A stretch of 64,000 nucleotides of DNA from JBCCIM01 sp965263205 (GTDB taxonomy: Bacteria > Bacteroidota > Rhodothermia > Rhodothermales > JAHQVL01), in assembly GCA_965263205.1 (NCBI GenBank), contig CBDHHF010000031.1, positions 1-64,000 of the forward strand, given 5' to 3'. The notes beneath the pieces are model-generated. The model ran no database searches. It was not told where the DNA came from and saw only the letters and a list, made by a program, of their open reading frames with translations. Position numbers and translations under genes: made by a program. How positions within the stretch are numbered: position 1 is the stretch's first letter; the number at the start of each line of letters is the position of its first letter. Shown here in pieces: positions 34,503-43,926 of this stretch.

Positions 34503-35351
34503 TCAAAAACCATGGTTTCTGCGACCGTAAACGGCAACCTGCTTGTTCACATGCAACCGCACAGCACGTGCAAGCACAACTTTCTCCAGATCGCGCCCGG
34601 TGCGGACGAGGTCCGCTATGCTGTCGCGATGGCTCACGCGGATGGTATCCTGCTCGATGATGGGCCCTTCATCCAAATCGGCGGTAACATAATGGGCGGT
34701 GGCGCCAATCAGTTTTACGCCGCAGTCGTAGGCGCGGTGGTAGGGCTTGGCGCCGGCAAACGCAGGGAGGAATGAATGGTGGATGTTAATGATCCGGTTG
34801 GGATACTGGTCGACAAAGTGATCGGAGAGCACCTGCATGTACCGGGCAAGGACCACAAAATCTATGTTTTCAGATGCCAGTAATTCCAGCTCTCTGGCCT
34901 CCTGTGCCGCTTTGTTCGCTTTGGTGATTTCGAAGACGTGGTACGGGATATCAAACCGTTCTGCCAATGCGCGGAATTTCTCGTGGTTACTGATGATGAG
35001 CGGAATCTTTACCTTCAGTTCGCCCGATTCCACCCGCGATAGCAAGTCCCACAGGCAGTGGCTCAACTTGGTGACAAACAGCGCCATGCGAGGTACTTTA
35101 CTGGTAGATGTAAGGCTGTAGGTCAGGTCTAGTTTTTTTGCAACCTCGCTGTCAAAGCGCAACTTGAAATCTGGCGCCACCTCATCCATCTGCCAGTGCA
35201 CGCGGATAAAGAAGCGCCGGCTCACATCATCTACGTGCTGGTCCAGGTGCAGCACGTTGCCGCCTTGCTCAAAAATCCAGTTGGAAATGGAGGCGACAAG
35301 TCCGACGCGGTCGGTACAATGGGCGATGAGGATAAGTTCTGGCGCTGCCAT
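34503..35351 (-). CDS. purU: Formyltetrahydrofolate deformylase
   Basis: PurU hydrolyses 10-formyl-tetrahydrofolate to formate and tetrahydrofolate, supplying formate for purine synthesis and balancing one-carbon pools. The 282-residue protein has an N-terminal ACT domain (ILIAHCTDRVGLVASISNWI, about 1-80) for feedback sensing. The formyltransferase-fold catalytic domain contains Asn189 and His191 in NIHHSFLP and Asp227 in ADLDEGPI. Length and domain order are standard. The stop codon abuts a low-complexity tract. Confidence 0.95.
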   Translation of the reverse strand: MAAPELILIAHCTDRVGLVASISNWIFEQGGNVLHLDQHVDDVSRRFFIRVHWQMDEVAPDFKLRFDSEVAKKLDLTYSLTSTSKVPRMALFVTKLSHCLWDLLSRVESGELKVKIPLIISNHEKFRALAERFDIPYHVFEITKANKAAQEARELELLASENIDFVVLARYMQVLSDHFVDQYPNRIINIHHSFLPAFAGAKPYHRAYDCGVKLIGATAHYVTADLDEGPIIEQDTIRVSHRDSIADLVRTGRDLEKVVLARAVRLHVNKQVAVYGRRNHGF

Positions 35352-35464
35352 GGGGGCAAAAGTACGTTGAAGGAAAGTTTGGTAACAGGATCCAGGTTAT
35401 AACCTTTCTGTAGTATCGGCACAAGGTAGTGATATTGTTGCGCCGTCCACGTAAAAACAAGCTG

Positions 35465-36046
35465 ATGAGTAGATTTGCCGAAGCCATTGCACAGTTTGAC
35501 GCCCTGAACGCAGAGGATCCCAATACTATTGATGTATCAGGCACTCCCACACCCAAAGAACTTGTTTATGCCCAGCGGATGACGGCACGGTTGATTGCGT
35601 TTCAGCCGGCTGCTTCCGAAGCCTTGCGGTTGGCTGCGCGGTGTCAGCATATCCAGCGCTGGAAAATCCCCCGGAATGCCTACGCAACCGGACCCATGGG
35701 CTACAAAAAATGGCGTAATGAACTGAAACGACTCCACGCTCAAACAGCCACAAGTGTCCTCGAAGCCGTAGGGTACGAACCAGAGATCATCGAAGCTGTA
35801 CAGGGCCTGTTGAAAAAGAGAGGTTTAAAGAGCGAGCCAGATGTGCAGGCGCTGGAAGACGTCGCGTGCCTCGTGTTTCTCGAACACTATGCGGTTGATT
35901 TTGCCAGTAAACACGACGAAGAGAAAGTGGTTAACATTTTGCAAAAAACATGGAAGAAGATGTCACCTGCCGGGCACGCGGCTGCGCTTGAACTCAAGTT
36001 GCCAGATGCTGTCGGTCAGCTGGTGTCGCGGGCCCTGGCGACATGA
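35465..36046 (+). CDS. DUF4202 family protein
   Basis: The 193-residue protein matches DUF4202: FAEAIAQFDALNAEDPNTI at the start, ELVYAQRMTARLIAFQP, then AARCQHIQRWKIPRNAYA and GYKKWRNELKRLHA, VACLVFLEHYAVDFASKHDEEK (read in parts) and a helical end. The conserved His and acidic residues suggest an HD-like metal site, but no activity is established. Its TGA touches the stop of the convergent hydrolase gene. Confidence 0.85.
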   Translation: MSRFAEAIAQFDALNAEDPNTIDVSGTPTPKELVYAQRMTARLIAFQPAASEALRLAARCQHIQRWKIPRNAYATGPMGYKKWRNELKRLHAQTATSVLEAVGYEPEIIEAVQGLLKKRGLKSEPDVQALEDVACLVFLEHYAVDFASKHDEEKVVNILQKTWKKMSPAGHAAALELKLPDAVGQLVSRALAT

Positions 36047-37219
36047 TCAGGAGTTAAAGGCTTCGGCGAGGTGTGCAGCGAGCAATACCTGGGTGATCTG
36101 AGAGCCCCATCCATGAAAGTTGAAATCGAAGCCGTGCTGGGCGTATGGGAGAAAGAGGGCTTTGTGGGACGCCGGCGCATTACTTTTTAACCGCAGTCGC
36201 CGGTAGAGCTTGTTGCTGTGTTCGCTGCGCACAAGCTGGTCCTGCCGACCATGCACTAAAAACGTAGCCGGCGCACTTGGGCGTATCTGATGGATCGGGG
36301 AGGCTTGTTGGTACACCTCCGGGATAAAGTTGGGTGTGCCACCCGTAAATGCGCGTAACGTGGCTTTTCCATCGATGACACGTGGATTTGCAGGGTTCGC
36401 ATACCCCCATCGCAAGTCTGTAGGTCCGTAAAAGCTGACGATGGCTGCTACCTGTGCATCATGGGGTGATTCCGGGCGTGCGGTATAGCCGGCGAGTAGC
36501 GCGAGATGCGCGCCGGCTGATCTTCCCATAAGTGCAATGTTTGTGGTATCGACGCCAAACATATCAGCACGCATTTTTACCCACTTAACAGCTTCCTGAA
36601 CGTCTGCTGTGGCAGCTTGCCAGTTGGGTTGTGGCGCGAGTTGGTAGTCGATGTCGAAGACTGCATATCCTGCATCGATTAGCCAGTGATTCCAGCGAGG
36701 GAAATCGCTACGTTTACCAGCGCTCCACCCGCCGCCATGGATGACAATCACGGCCGGCCGTTTTTCTTGCGTTGTTGGGTTAGCCGGGAGATAGGCGTCG
36801 AGATACAGCGTGTCTTCCTCGGCCGTTGTGTACGCGTGTGTTTCGATGGTTGCTTCCTGTGATGGACCACCAAACAGACCACCAAACAGACCGCCAACAA
36901 TGTATCGGCTCAGCGAAAGCTCAACGCCGTGGTTATTGGCTGTAGAGAAACCCGTCACAATCGGATAACTCACAAAAACAAGGGCCAGCATGCCACTGGC
37001 AACGGCAAAGGTACCTGCGCGTGATCGTTTTTTACGATTGGTTAGCCAACCCAGAATGATGCCTACAACGGCGAATACACCAAAAAAGAGACTCCACTCG
37101 CTAGAAACTACAGCCACCAGCCACAGCACCGTTAGTTGTGCCGGCACCAAAATCCACATGGTGAAAAAGAGGGCAAACAGACTGAAAGACAGGGCTATGG
37201 AGGGACGAGCCAGATGCAT
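36047..37219 (-). CDS. Membrane-anchored alpha/beta hydrolase (carboxylesterase/lipase type)
   Basis: The 390-residue protein begins with about three TM helices (SFSLFALFFTMWILVPAQL, WSLFFGVFAVVGIILGWL, GTFAVASGMLALVFVSYPIV), then a BD-FAE/HSL-like catalytic domain. The oxyanion motif HGGGW, the nucleophile elbow GRSAGAH, an acid in HGRQDQLV and the final His in QHGFDF complete the site. It likely hydrolyses esters at the membrane's outer side. A glycine-rich linker (GGLFGGLFGGPS) sits between anchor and enzyme. It is convergent with DUF4202, their stops abutting. Confidence 0.88.
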   Translation of the reverse strand: MHLARPSIALSFSLFALFFTMWILVPAQLTVLWLVAVVSSEWSLFFGVFAVVGIILGWLTNRKKRSRAGTFAVASGMLALVFVSYPIVTGFSTANNHGVELSLSRYIVGGLFGGLFGGPSQEATIETHAYTTAEEDTLYLDAYLPANPTTQEKRPAVIVIHGGGWSAGKRSDFPRWNHWLIDAGYAVFDIDYQLAPQPNWQAATADVQEAVKWVKMRADMFGVDTTNIALMGRSAGAHLALLAGYTARPESPHDAQVAAIVSFYGPTDLRWGYANPANPRVIDGKATLRAFTGGTPNFIPEVYQQASPIHQIRPSAPATFLVHGRQDQLVRSEHSNKLYRRLRLKSNAPASHKALFLPYAQHGFDFNFHGWGSQITQVLLAAHLAEAFNS

Positions 37220-37423
37220 GAGCTTGAGAACACAACAAAGGCAGCGATGCGTACACGCATGCCTTTGATCATTGCGTCAGTTCTGATACAGGATGTTGTT
37301 TGTTGTAAGGAGAATAGCCAGCTTGGTTTCTAAGCGCAGCAGAATTGCCCTGGATGCAGGAGGACAAGGAGTAACCCCAAGCCTTTTAGCACTTCTATTC
37401 TGAAGAATGGTACCGTATTGGAT

Positions 37424-37466
37424 TCACTCGACAATCGGCATTCGAAAATCGGCATTCGGCACTCAA
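37424..37466 (-). repeat. GAATGCCGATT tract running into the SDR stop codon
   Basis: On the minus strand, the bases right after the SDR TGA read GTGCCGAATGCCGATTTTCG and AATGCCGATTGTCGAGTG. The same words follow the stops of purU, ruvA, the pterin dehydratase and the gene at 47026. Confidence 0.85.
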
Positions 37467-38224
37467 ATCGACCCCGCGTCCACCATGTAGTTCTGCGCCG
37501 TGCACATGGCGGCGTCGTTTGAGGCGAGGAAAAGCACCATGCGCGCAACGTAATGTGGCTCGATGGGCGTCGGGAGGCACTGGCGTTCGAGATGCCGGGC
37601 CAACGATTCCGGTGTAACCCAGCGCTCTTTTTGCCGCGCCGTCATAATCCAGCCTGGCACCACCGTGTTGACGCGGATATTGTGTTTGCCGAGGTCGCGG
37701 GCAAACGAGCGGGTCATGCCGTGTACTGCGGCCTTGGCTGTGGTGTAGACGGGAAATCCGCCGGCTGCTTCCCACCAGGAGTTTGATCCCATGTTGATGA
37801 TGGACCCACCGCCGGCTGCAATCATGCCGGGGGCAACAGCTTTTGTGGCAAAAAACATGTGACGCAGGTTGGTGGCAATCCGCTCGTCGTAGTAGGATTC
37901 CGTTACATCTTCCCAGCCATGCCGGTCATCACGGGCGGCGTTATTGACCAGTACCGTTGCAGCGCCTAGCGTTTGCGTTAGCTCAGTCACGCCGGCTTCG
38001 AGTGCGCTGATATTGCGAAGATCACAGGCCACAAACTTGGCTTTGCATCCTGCTGCGGTCAACGCTTCTTCTGTAGCCTGCCCATTGGCTTCATCAATAT
38101 CCAGGATACCGATGCGTGCTGACTGTGCGGCAAAGGCATTAGCGATATCACGTCCGATACCTGAGGCGCCGCCGGTGATAAAAACAACAGCATCGTTCAG
38201 ATCCGCATACTTGGTATAGGTCAT
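37463..38224 (-). CDS. Short-chain dehydrogenase/reductase
   Basis: The 253-residue SDR has the NAD(P) motif TGGASGIG (17-24), an Asp after the second strand (GILDIDEANG, favouring NAD), the NNAA motif and the catalytic Tyr160/Lys164 in YTTAK with Ser in GSNS. The C-terminal FLASNDAAMCTAQNYMVDAG is typical. The substrate is unknown. ATG 38224 aligns best with family starts; an upstream start at 38257 adds 11 residues that look non-coding. Confidence 0.93.
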   Translation of the reverse strand: MTYTKYADLNDAVVFITGGASGIGRDIANAFAAQSARIGILDIDEANGQATEEALTAAGCKAKFVACDLRNISALEAGVTELTQTLGAATVLVNNAARDDRHGWEDVTESYYDERIATNLRHMFFATKAVAPGMIAAGGGSIINMGSNSWWEAAGGFPVYTTAKAAVHGMTRSFARDLGKHNIRVNTVVPGWIMTARQKERWVTPESLARHLERQCLPTPIEPHYVARMVLFLASNDAAMCTAQNYMVDAGSI

Positions 38225-38328
38225 GATTTGCAGGGTGGATGAATAGAATGCTCGCAATATAATACGAGCTTTTTTGGGATGCCCGGTTTTGTACCACGTG
38301 TGTGCTTCTTGCTGATTGTCTATACGCC

Positions 38329-38934
38329 CTAAGCCGGCTCGTCGGCCAGGGCCCGCAAGTATGCCGCGGCTTTGGGGTCGTCCCAGTCCTCTCTACCGTG
38401 TTTTACAAAACGGATGTTTCCCTGCTTGTCAATGATAAACGTACTCGGTAATGAATTTGTCCGGATAGCATAGGGGCGCTTGGATTGGGAAGAGTACAAA
38501 GGCATACCGTCTAGCTTTCTGCCATCCCAAAACGTTGTAAGGGCATCTTTTACGAGGCCAACAGATTCGTCTGTGACAAGCATAAACTTGATGCGGTTGT
38601 CATCTGCGAGTTGTGTTTCAAGGGCTTCAATAGAAGGCATTTCTCGTATACATGGACCGCACCAGGTTGCCCACAGATTCAAGAAAACAACCTGGCCCCT
38701 GAGTTCTTCCATGAGCAGGGTTTCCCCGTTTATGCTGCGTACGGTCCAATCTGCATCGACCTCGCCATGGGTTTTGGTAAAGGCTGCTGCACTGGGGAAA
38801 TTAAGGCCCTTTTCTTTACCGGGCGTTGTTACCATTGCATTCCGTCTGGGAATGACAAAAGCGGCAGCAAGAATGACAAGGATGAGGACCATGCCTGTGA
38901 GTACACCGGAGAAAAATGCGACTTTAGGTTTCAT
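38329..38934 (-). CDS. TlpA-like membrane-anchored thioredoxin
   Basis: The 201-residue protein has an N-terminal anchor (VLTGMVLILVILAAAFVI) and a thioredoxin domain with WCGPC (Cys92, Cys95). The cis-Pro lies in NSLPSTFIIDKQGNI. TlpA/ResA proteins reduce disulfides on the outer side of the membrane, often for cytochrome c maturation, which would fit the haem-bearing fusion at 23.6 kb. No maturation operon is adjacent. The SDR gene follows on the same strand after 104 bp. Confidence 0.9.
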   Translation of the reverse strand: MKPKVAFFSGVLTGMVLILVILAAAFVIPRRNAMVTTPGKEKGLNFPSAAAFTKTHGEVDADWTVRSINGETLLMEELRGQVVFLNLWATWCGPCIREMPSIEALETQLADDNRIKFMLVTDESVGLVKDALTTFWDGRKLDGMPLYSSQSKRPYAIRTNSLPSTFIIDKQGNIRFVKHGREDWDDPKAAAYLRALADEPA

Positions 38935-39045
38935 TTGGTTTATAACTTAATCAGGTTGAATACCTTGTTATACGCTAGGTCGTGTTGATGTGGGGGATGC
39001 CGTGAAGCTTTGCTGTGATCCAAATTGCGTGTGATCTGTATCTAG

Positions 39046-39594
39046 CTAATCAAAACGTAAGCACTGTTCAAACAACGCCAACACGTGCTTATGGCCCAAT
39101 TGGTTTAGTTTTTTGATATTCTGCTCCGGAATGCGTTCTGGTGCCGGATGTTTGCGTACCACGGCTTCTACGCTGGCTTCCCGAAGCACGTGCAGCATCG
39201 GGTAAGGGGAGCGGTTTGTGAAGTTCTCCACATCTGCCGGCGCGGTATCGCTGAACTGATACTCGGGATGGAAACTTGCGATTTGAAAAACACCTTCCAG
39301 ATCCATGGCGGCGAGCAGCGCGTCTGCATAATCCAGAAATTGGTTGTACTCGGAGAAGTTGCGCAGGACCTGTGGATGAATCAGCAGACTCGTTTCGATG
39401 GCCGGGTTTTGTTCGAGCAGGGCTAGTTCATGTTGCAGTACTTCCAGGAGTGCCTCTTCCGTAGCTGCGCCCGTCACAAAGAAGCGCACTTGTTTAGCAG
39501 CCATCGCCTTTTGTGCAAACGGACACAAGTTCAGGTCGATAACCACAGTATTGATCCACTGCCGGGTGGCGCGCTCTATTGCCTCGGTGTTCAC
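39046..39594 (-). CDS. DUF1415 family protein
   Basis: The 182-residue protein has the DUF1415 hallmarks: an N-terminal TRQWINTVVIDLNLCPFA, LLIHPQVLRNFSEYNQFLD, FQIASFHPEYQFSDT and NRSPYPMLHVLREASVE. A conserved Cys and His residues hint at a metal or catalytic site, but the function is unknown. It overlaps the S4-domain gene upstream by 4 bp, so the two are co-translated. Confidence 0.9.
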   Translation of the reverse strand: MNTEAIERATRQWINTVVIDLNLCPFAQKAMAAKQVRFFVTGAATEEALLEVLQHELALLEQNPAIETSLLIHPQVLRNFSEYNQFLDYADALLAAMDLEGVFQIASFHPEYQFSDTAPADVENFTNRSPYPMLHVLREASVEAVVRKHPAPERIPEQNIKKLNQLGHKHVLALFEQCLRFD

Positions 39595-39821
39595 GCCGGT
39601 TCTCCGGATTGCTCCAGCTTTACCCGGATGGATTCTTCGCCAAAGACAATCACATCACCGTCCACAATCTGTTTCCGTTTCCTCGTTTCTATTTCCCCAT
39701 TTACCTCAACCAGTCCTTCTGCAATCACCATCTTTGCTTCCCCGCCACTTGACACCAGACTTTCGAGCTTCAGAAGTTTGTAGAGTTGAATCGGTTGGGT
39801 ATGTATAAACGCGTCTCGCAT
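39591..39821 (-). CDS. Small S4-domain RNA-binding protein (YbcJ-like)
   Basis: The 76-residue protein is a single S4 domain: IQLYKLLKLESLVSSGGEAK, VIAEGLVEVNGEIETRKRKQ and VDGDVIVFGEESIRV. YbcJ-type proteins bind RNA and are thought to act on ribosomes or rRNA. Translational coupling to DUF1415 by an ATGA-type overlap suggests a shared role. The start is the only ATG that keeps the first S4 helix. Confidence 0.88.
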   Translation of the reverse strand: MRDAFIHTQPIQLYKLLKLESLVSSGGEAKMVIAEGLVEVNGEIETRKRKQIVDGDVIVFGEESIRVKLEQSGEPA

Positions 39822-39830
39822 GTGAAATGA

Positions 39831-40359
39831 TTACGGTTTGGTTTGGGTAGCTTCACGCACAAGCGTGAGCCGTTGGATGCTGCGGGGGAGCATGGGTTGC
39901 ACAGCCATCAATCGCCGGCTTGTCATCTACAGACAAATGATCTTCCTGCATTACGTTGTCGTGCACACTGGTTTGGGAGACGATGAGTATGCTGTTGTAC
40001 TTGAATGGGGTAATCAACTGATTTGCAATGAGCCGGCCCGACAGCACGATGCCGTCACCTTCATCGACGAAGTACACACCAGGTGCTTCGCCTTTGCACA
40101 ATTTATAGTCTTTCACCTGCTTGAATTCACCCTTTTCCACATACGACGTACGCCAGCGGGTACAGGCTTCCGCTTCTTGGGGCCAGGCACCTATTTCCCG
40201 GACAACTTCTACTTCAGGCGCGTTGGGCCGGCTGGGGAGGTTTTCGAGCGTACCGCGCCAGGTGCCTTCCCAGTCAGGGACTTGCGTCGACTGTGCGTTT
40301 GCTGTAACCGCGCCAACGTATAAACAGCAGCACACTAACATTAAAGAAAAACGATACAT
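39831..40359 (-). CDS. Secreted hypothetical protein, probably frameshifted near its end
   Basis: From ATG 40359 a signal peptide (MYRFSLMLVCCCLYVGAVTA, cleavage near NAQ) leads into DWEGTWRGTLENL, EACTRWRTSYVEKGEF, a two-Cys segment and RLIANQLITPFKYNSILIV, a beta-rich lipocalin-like pattern. The printed frame ends in low-quality sequence. Removing one G from the five-G run at 39883-39887 gives APRSIQRLTLVREATQTKP and a stop at 39831, a much better ending (175 residues). I do not know its function. Confidence 0.65.
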
Positions 40360-40405
40360 AGCATACCGGATCATTTCAAGCAATATACCCAATTGAAGCA
40401 ATAGT

Positions 40406-41386
40406 TTATGCCGCTGGTTGCTTCGAGAAGTGGCCATGTGCCAATGCAGCTACTTCTGCTGCACACCCCCAGGCTACTGTAAAGCCACCGCCGCCGTGTC
40501 CGTAATTGTGGATGATCGGATTGCCGGCAGGCGTGGATGCCAATTCGAGGCGAACCGACTTGCGTCCGGGGCGCAGACCAACCGTTGTGCCCAGTATGTC
40601 ACAGCCGGCTAGTTCCGGTACAATGCTGGTACAGCGATGCACAATGGTTTGTGTATCCGCATCGCTAGGATTGGTGTCCCAGCTACCTTCCTGTGCGGTG
40701 CCGCCGAGGATGACATCGGAGGTACGAGGCAAGATGAGTGTGAACTGATCTTCTTTCTGAAAGATGCGAGTGGATGCCTTAAGGTTTGGTGGTAACGAAA
40801 GTACAACGGCTTGCCCGCGAATCGGATAAACTTCTGGATCCCCTACAAATGTTGATGCCCAGACACCCGTGCAATTTATGACCAGATCATATGTAGGGTA
40901 AAGGCTGTCGGGTGTATCGATTTCTTGCTGAAAAAAACGTGCGCCGGCTTGTTTTACCTGGCCTCGAAGCCATGGCATGTACACGGGCACATTGATAACG
41001 GGGACCATCATTTTGTACGCTTCAGGGCATGGTATGCCGTGTGTTGCACCGTCAATTGCCTCCCATGCATCGAGCAAATGGCGGGCATAGGCCCCATCAT
41101 CCGGGTCGAGGCAGAATCGGTAATGCGGGGCCATAAAAACGCCCGTACCCGTATGGTTGCTTTCTGAAACGAGGTGCCGATACGTTGCCGCAGCCCAGGC
41201 TGATACGCGTGCTTGTGGATAGGCTTTGTGGGGCCACCAATAAGCGCCGGCAGCCATGGAGGTTGTTTTCTCAAAGGAATCTTTACTGAAAAGATCTACC
41301 GAATGACCGTTTGCCAGCAATGCTGCGGCGGTGCTAAGCCCAATGATACCTTGACCAACTACGGCAATGTTGCGAGAAGCTGCCAT
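40406..41386 (-). CDS. FAD-dependent D-amino-acid oxidase
   Basis: The 326-residue protein follows the D-amino-acid/D-aspartate oxidase pattern. It has the dinucleotide motif VVGQGIIGLSTAAALL, the flavin-site segment SMAAGAYWWPH, the substrate-side GLRPGRKSVRLE with its conserved Arg, and the C-terminal NYGHGGGGFTVAWGCA. It oxidatively deaminates D-amino acids to keto acids. The family is best known in eukaryotes, although bacterial members exist. It starts 2 bp after the Nudix gene, hence one operon. It could act with the D-aminoacylase at the left edge, a loose inference. Confidence 0.9.
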   Translation of the reverse strand: MAASRNIAVVGQGIIGLSTAAALLANGHSVDLFSKDSFEKTTSMAAGAYWWPHKAYPQARVSAWAAATYRHLVSESNHTGTGVFMAPHYRFCLDPDDGAYARHLLDAWEAIDGATHGIPCPEAYKMMVPVINVPVYMPWLRGQVKQAGARFFQQEIDTPDSLYPTYDLVINCTGVWASTFVGDPEVYPIRGQAVVLSLPPNLKASTRIFQKEDQFTLILPRTSDVILGGTAQEGSWDTNPSDADTQTIVHRCTSIVPELAGCDILGTTVGLRPGRKSVRLELASTPAGNPIIHNYGHGGGGFTVAWGCAAEVAALAHGHFSKQPAA

Positions 41387-41388
41387 AA

Positions 41389-41823
41389 CTATAGGTGCGA
41401 CGCAACCATGTTGATCACTTCTCTATAAACCGGGTGGAATTGCTCTGGAATGGAATCAAACGATTGCCAGAAAAACTCGAAATTAAGTCCCTCTTCGGCC
41501 TCGCTGCCTTCAGCAGTGTGGTGCCATTGCGCCGGTAGTGGATGTTCGGGTTTGACAAGGAAGATGTGCCACTCCTGGTGCTCGGCCTGCAAAAACGAAT
41601 GGGTGCCGGCTTCAATGATCCAATCCAATTCGCCGACCTTGCTACCGATACTAGCCGCTGTGATCCCCGACTCTTCTGCTAACTCGCGGAGCACCGCTTC
41701 TTCTATCGATTCGTGATCTTCAACGCTGCCTTTAGGGATTTGAAATCCGGCAGATGGATGTTTGAATGCGAGGATTTTGTTGTCCTGGATAACGCAGGGG
41801 CAGGCTTTGAGAACTTTGAGCAT
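41389..41823 (-). CDS. Nudix hydrolase
   Basis: From ATG 41823 the protein has 144 residues. The Nudix box spans 32-54 with all key residues in place (Gly32, REL at 46-48, EE at 50-51, SGI at the end). Before it comes FKHPSAGFQIPKGSV, and after it strands with WHIFLVKPEHPL. Such enzymes hydrolyse nucleoside diphosphates linked to another group; the substrate is not predictable here. A start 54 bp upstream is in frame but precedes the conserved first strand without need. Confidence 0.9.
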   Translation of the reverse strand: MLKVLKACPCVIQDNKILAFKHPSAGFQIPKGSVEDHESIEEAVLRELAEESGITAASIGSKVGELDWIIEAGTHSFLQAEHQEWHIFLVKPEHPLPAQWHHTAEGSEAEEGLNFEFFWQSFDSIPEQFHPVYREVINMVASHL

Positions 41824-41914
41824 AGCACAAGAACGGAAGAACCCGTGGCTTATTGTAGAGGCATTTTTATCTCTCAAATAAATCAGCGTTCCAGTATGAA
41901 AAACCCCGATAGGT

Positions 41915-42674
41915 TTATAAGATCGTGCCTAAAAAATCCAGGATGGCTGCAACCGTAGCCTGTTGCTGGGCTTCCCGGGAAATCGTTGCGCTGTCATCTC
42001 CCAATTGCCTGCCGTACCAGCCAAACTGGGCGTGGTTGCCTCCTTCGATGCGGTGCCACATCGTGTGTGCCGGCAGGTTGTGTTTGAACTGCTCAACCTC
42101 GGTTGGGCCCGCTAATCCGTCTTGCGAGCCGTAAATCTTTAGTACAGGAATCGACAGATCGGCATGACTGACTTCTCGTGGTTGCGAAGAGCCGATCATG
42201 AGTAAACCCGCCAGCTTTGCTTCGTTTTCTACTGCATAATCAAGGGCTATGCGAGCACCACGTGAATGGCCGCCCAGCACCCAGTTGCGTGCCATAAAAG
42301 CAGTATCTGTCCGGTTTTTGACTGCTTCACGCTGCCACGGAAACCGATCCATGCGGCTTGGGAATTTGACGATGCGAACCGTATAGCCAGCCTCGGCGAT
42401 GTCACGCGCCATGGGGACGTAAGCTACAGGATCTACGAGTGAGCCGGGATAAAAGAGCAAGCCGGCGACCCAGCGTATCGACTACCGGTTGGAATTCGAT
42501 GTAGTCATCAATATCGGTTACTGCAATATCCGCAGTGCTTTCCAGCAGCGCATCATCTACGTTTTTGGCCTGCATGGAAGAAATTTGCCAGCCAAGGAAA
42601 GACAGGGCGAGAATGGGCATCAACAGACGGACGCCTAGCAGGGCTTTGTTCGATTTTTTTGATGTAACAGCCAT
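41915..42674 (-). CDS. Membrane-anchored alpha/beta hydrolase, frameshifted
   Basis: Two reverse frames fuse when one base of the CCC at 42469-42471 is removed, restoring VVDTLVAGLLFYPGSLVDP and a 252-residue protein. It has an N-terminal TM helix (LLGVRLLMPILALSFLGWQI), a short extracytoplasmic part, then a hydrolase with the oxyanion strand LLFYPGSLVDP, the elbow GGHSRGA, an Asp in IYGSQDGLA and His in EGGNHAQFGWYG. The latter is typical of small carboxylesterase-like hydrolases. The substrate is unknown. Confidence 0.85.
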
Positions 42675-42723
42675 AGCATCTTCGTTTATGATTGCTCAAA
42701 GATACAACTGCCGGTACATCCAG

Positions 42724-43806
42724 TTACTCGTTATCCTCGGCGGCTGCAAAGACTTCGTGTGAATTTATTTCATTACCACCAAGCGTTTTTGAGCCGGCTG
42801 CAATGTAGACTGCATTGTCATACACAATGGCCTGTGTACCATGCCGGCCCTCAAGCATCGGTGGCAGCGTTTCCCAAGCACCAGTGATTGGGTTATAGGC
42901 TTCTACTTCGTCGTGCGCCAGTGGCGGATTCTGCTCCATGCCCGGAATTTGCCGGCCGCTCTCGCCACCAAGCACAACTACCTTGCCGTCCAGCGCAATA
43001 GCTGCGGTACCGGCGCGTTCAGTTGGAATATTTGCTGATGCCGGCAGGGTTGACCAGCTGTCTGTTGCAAAATCATAAACATCTACAGCGGCTTCGGTGA
43101 GCTGAAACACCTGGTTGGTTGCAAACGAACTGCGTCGGCCGGCAGCAGCGTAGAGTTTGTCATCGACAACCACTGCCTGGAAGTGGTCGCGAGCCCTGGG
43201 TGCATCAGCCAATTGCGTCCAGGTATCAGTTGCTGGATTGTATTTATCGAGCCAGGTAACGTGCCCATCCGTGTGACCATTTTGAATGCCGGCCACGATA
43301 TAAAATTCGTTGTTATAGACAATAGCACCCGCTGAGCCGCGTCGGCGGTCCGCTGGAATTTCCGGGCCTGCCGTCCATGTATCAGTCTCCGGGTCGAAGA
43401 TGTAGATGTTCGGGATCGGGTTTTCATCGGGATAACCATCCGTAAAGGCACCCATGACGTAAATTTTGCCATCGTAAGAGACCGCCTGGAAGTGGTGCAT
43501 TTGGAACGGCGGTGCACTCATGTCCTCCCAGGTTTTTGTGGCAGGGTCATACTTCTGCACGGGGCGCTGTCCGCGGCCGCCCACCAGGTAAAAGGCATCA
43601 CCAACAGCAACATAAGCGTGTTCATGGCGCTGTTGGGGCGTGTTGATTGAAGCGACCATTTGCCAAAAACGGGCCACGGGTGTTGGGTCAGGCGCTGGCG
43701 CTTCTTCTTCCTGACCATCACACGCAGATGCCCCTACCAGCATGGCTACAAGCAGGAAGAGGGTGAATAGGCGGGTAAAAGGTCTAAGTTGGGCGGAAAA
43801 GTACAT
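42724..43806 (-). CDS. Kelch-repeat lipoprotein
   Basis: From ATG 43806 the 360-residue protein has a lipobox (VGASAC) and about six kelch motifs, each with a GG or G pair followed by Tyr and Trp: DAFYLVGGRGQ, PATKTWEDMSAPPF, PETDTWTAGPEIP, PATDTWTQLADAP, FATDSWSTLPAS, PITGAWETLPPMLEGRHG. These form a beta-propeller, likely for binding on the cell surface or in the periplasm. An upstream start at 43845 would spoil the lipoprotein signal. Confidence 0.88.
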   Translation of the reverse strand: MYFSAQLRPFTRLFTLFLLVAMLVGASACDGQEEEAPAPDPTPVARFWQMVASINTPQQRHEHAYVAVGDAFYLVGGRGQRPVQKYDPATKTWEDMSAPPFQMHHFQAVSYDGKIYVMGAFTDGYPDENPIPNIYIFDPETDTWTAGPEIPADRRRGSAGAIVYNNEFYIVAGIQNGHTDGHVTWLDKYNPATDTWTQLADAPRARDHFQAVVVDDKLYAAAGRRSSFATNQVFQLTEAAVDVYDFATDSWSTLPASANIPTERAGTAAIALDGKVVVLGGESGRQIPGMEQNPPLAHDEVEAYNPITGAWETLPPMLEGRHGTQAIVYDNAVYIAAGSKTLGGNEINSHEVFAAAEDNE

Positions 43807-43926
43807 TATGATCTTTGCATATGACGAATAACACCGTGCCGGCATAAGCCAGCATCTTCCCGAAAATTACGTAAAGCTCATGCTTTGCGCAAAGCCTTGC
43901 TTTTTCAACATCCTATGACATGACTG

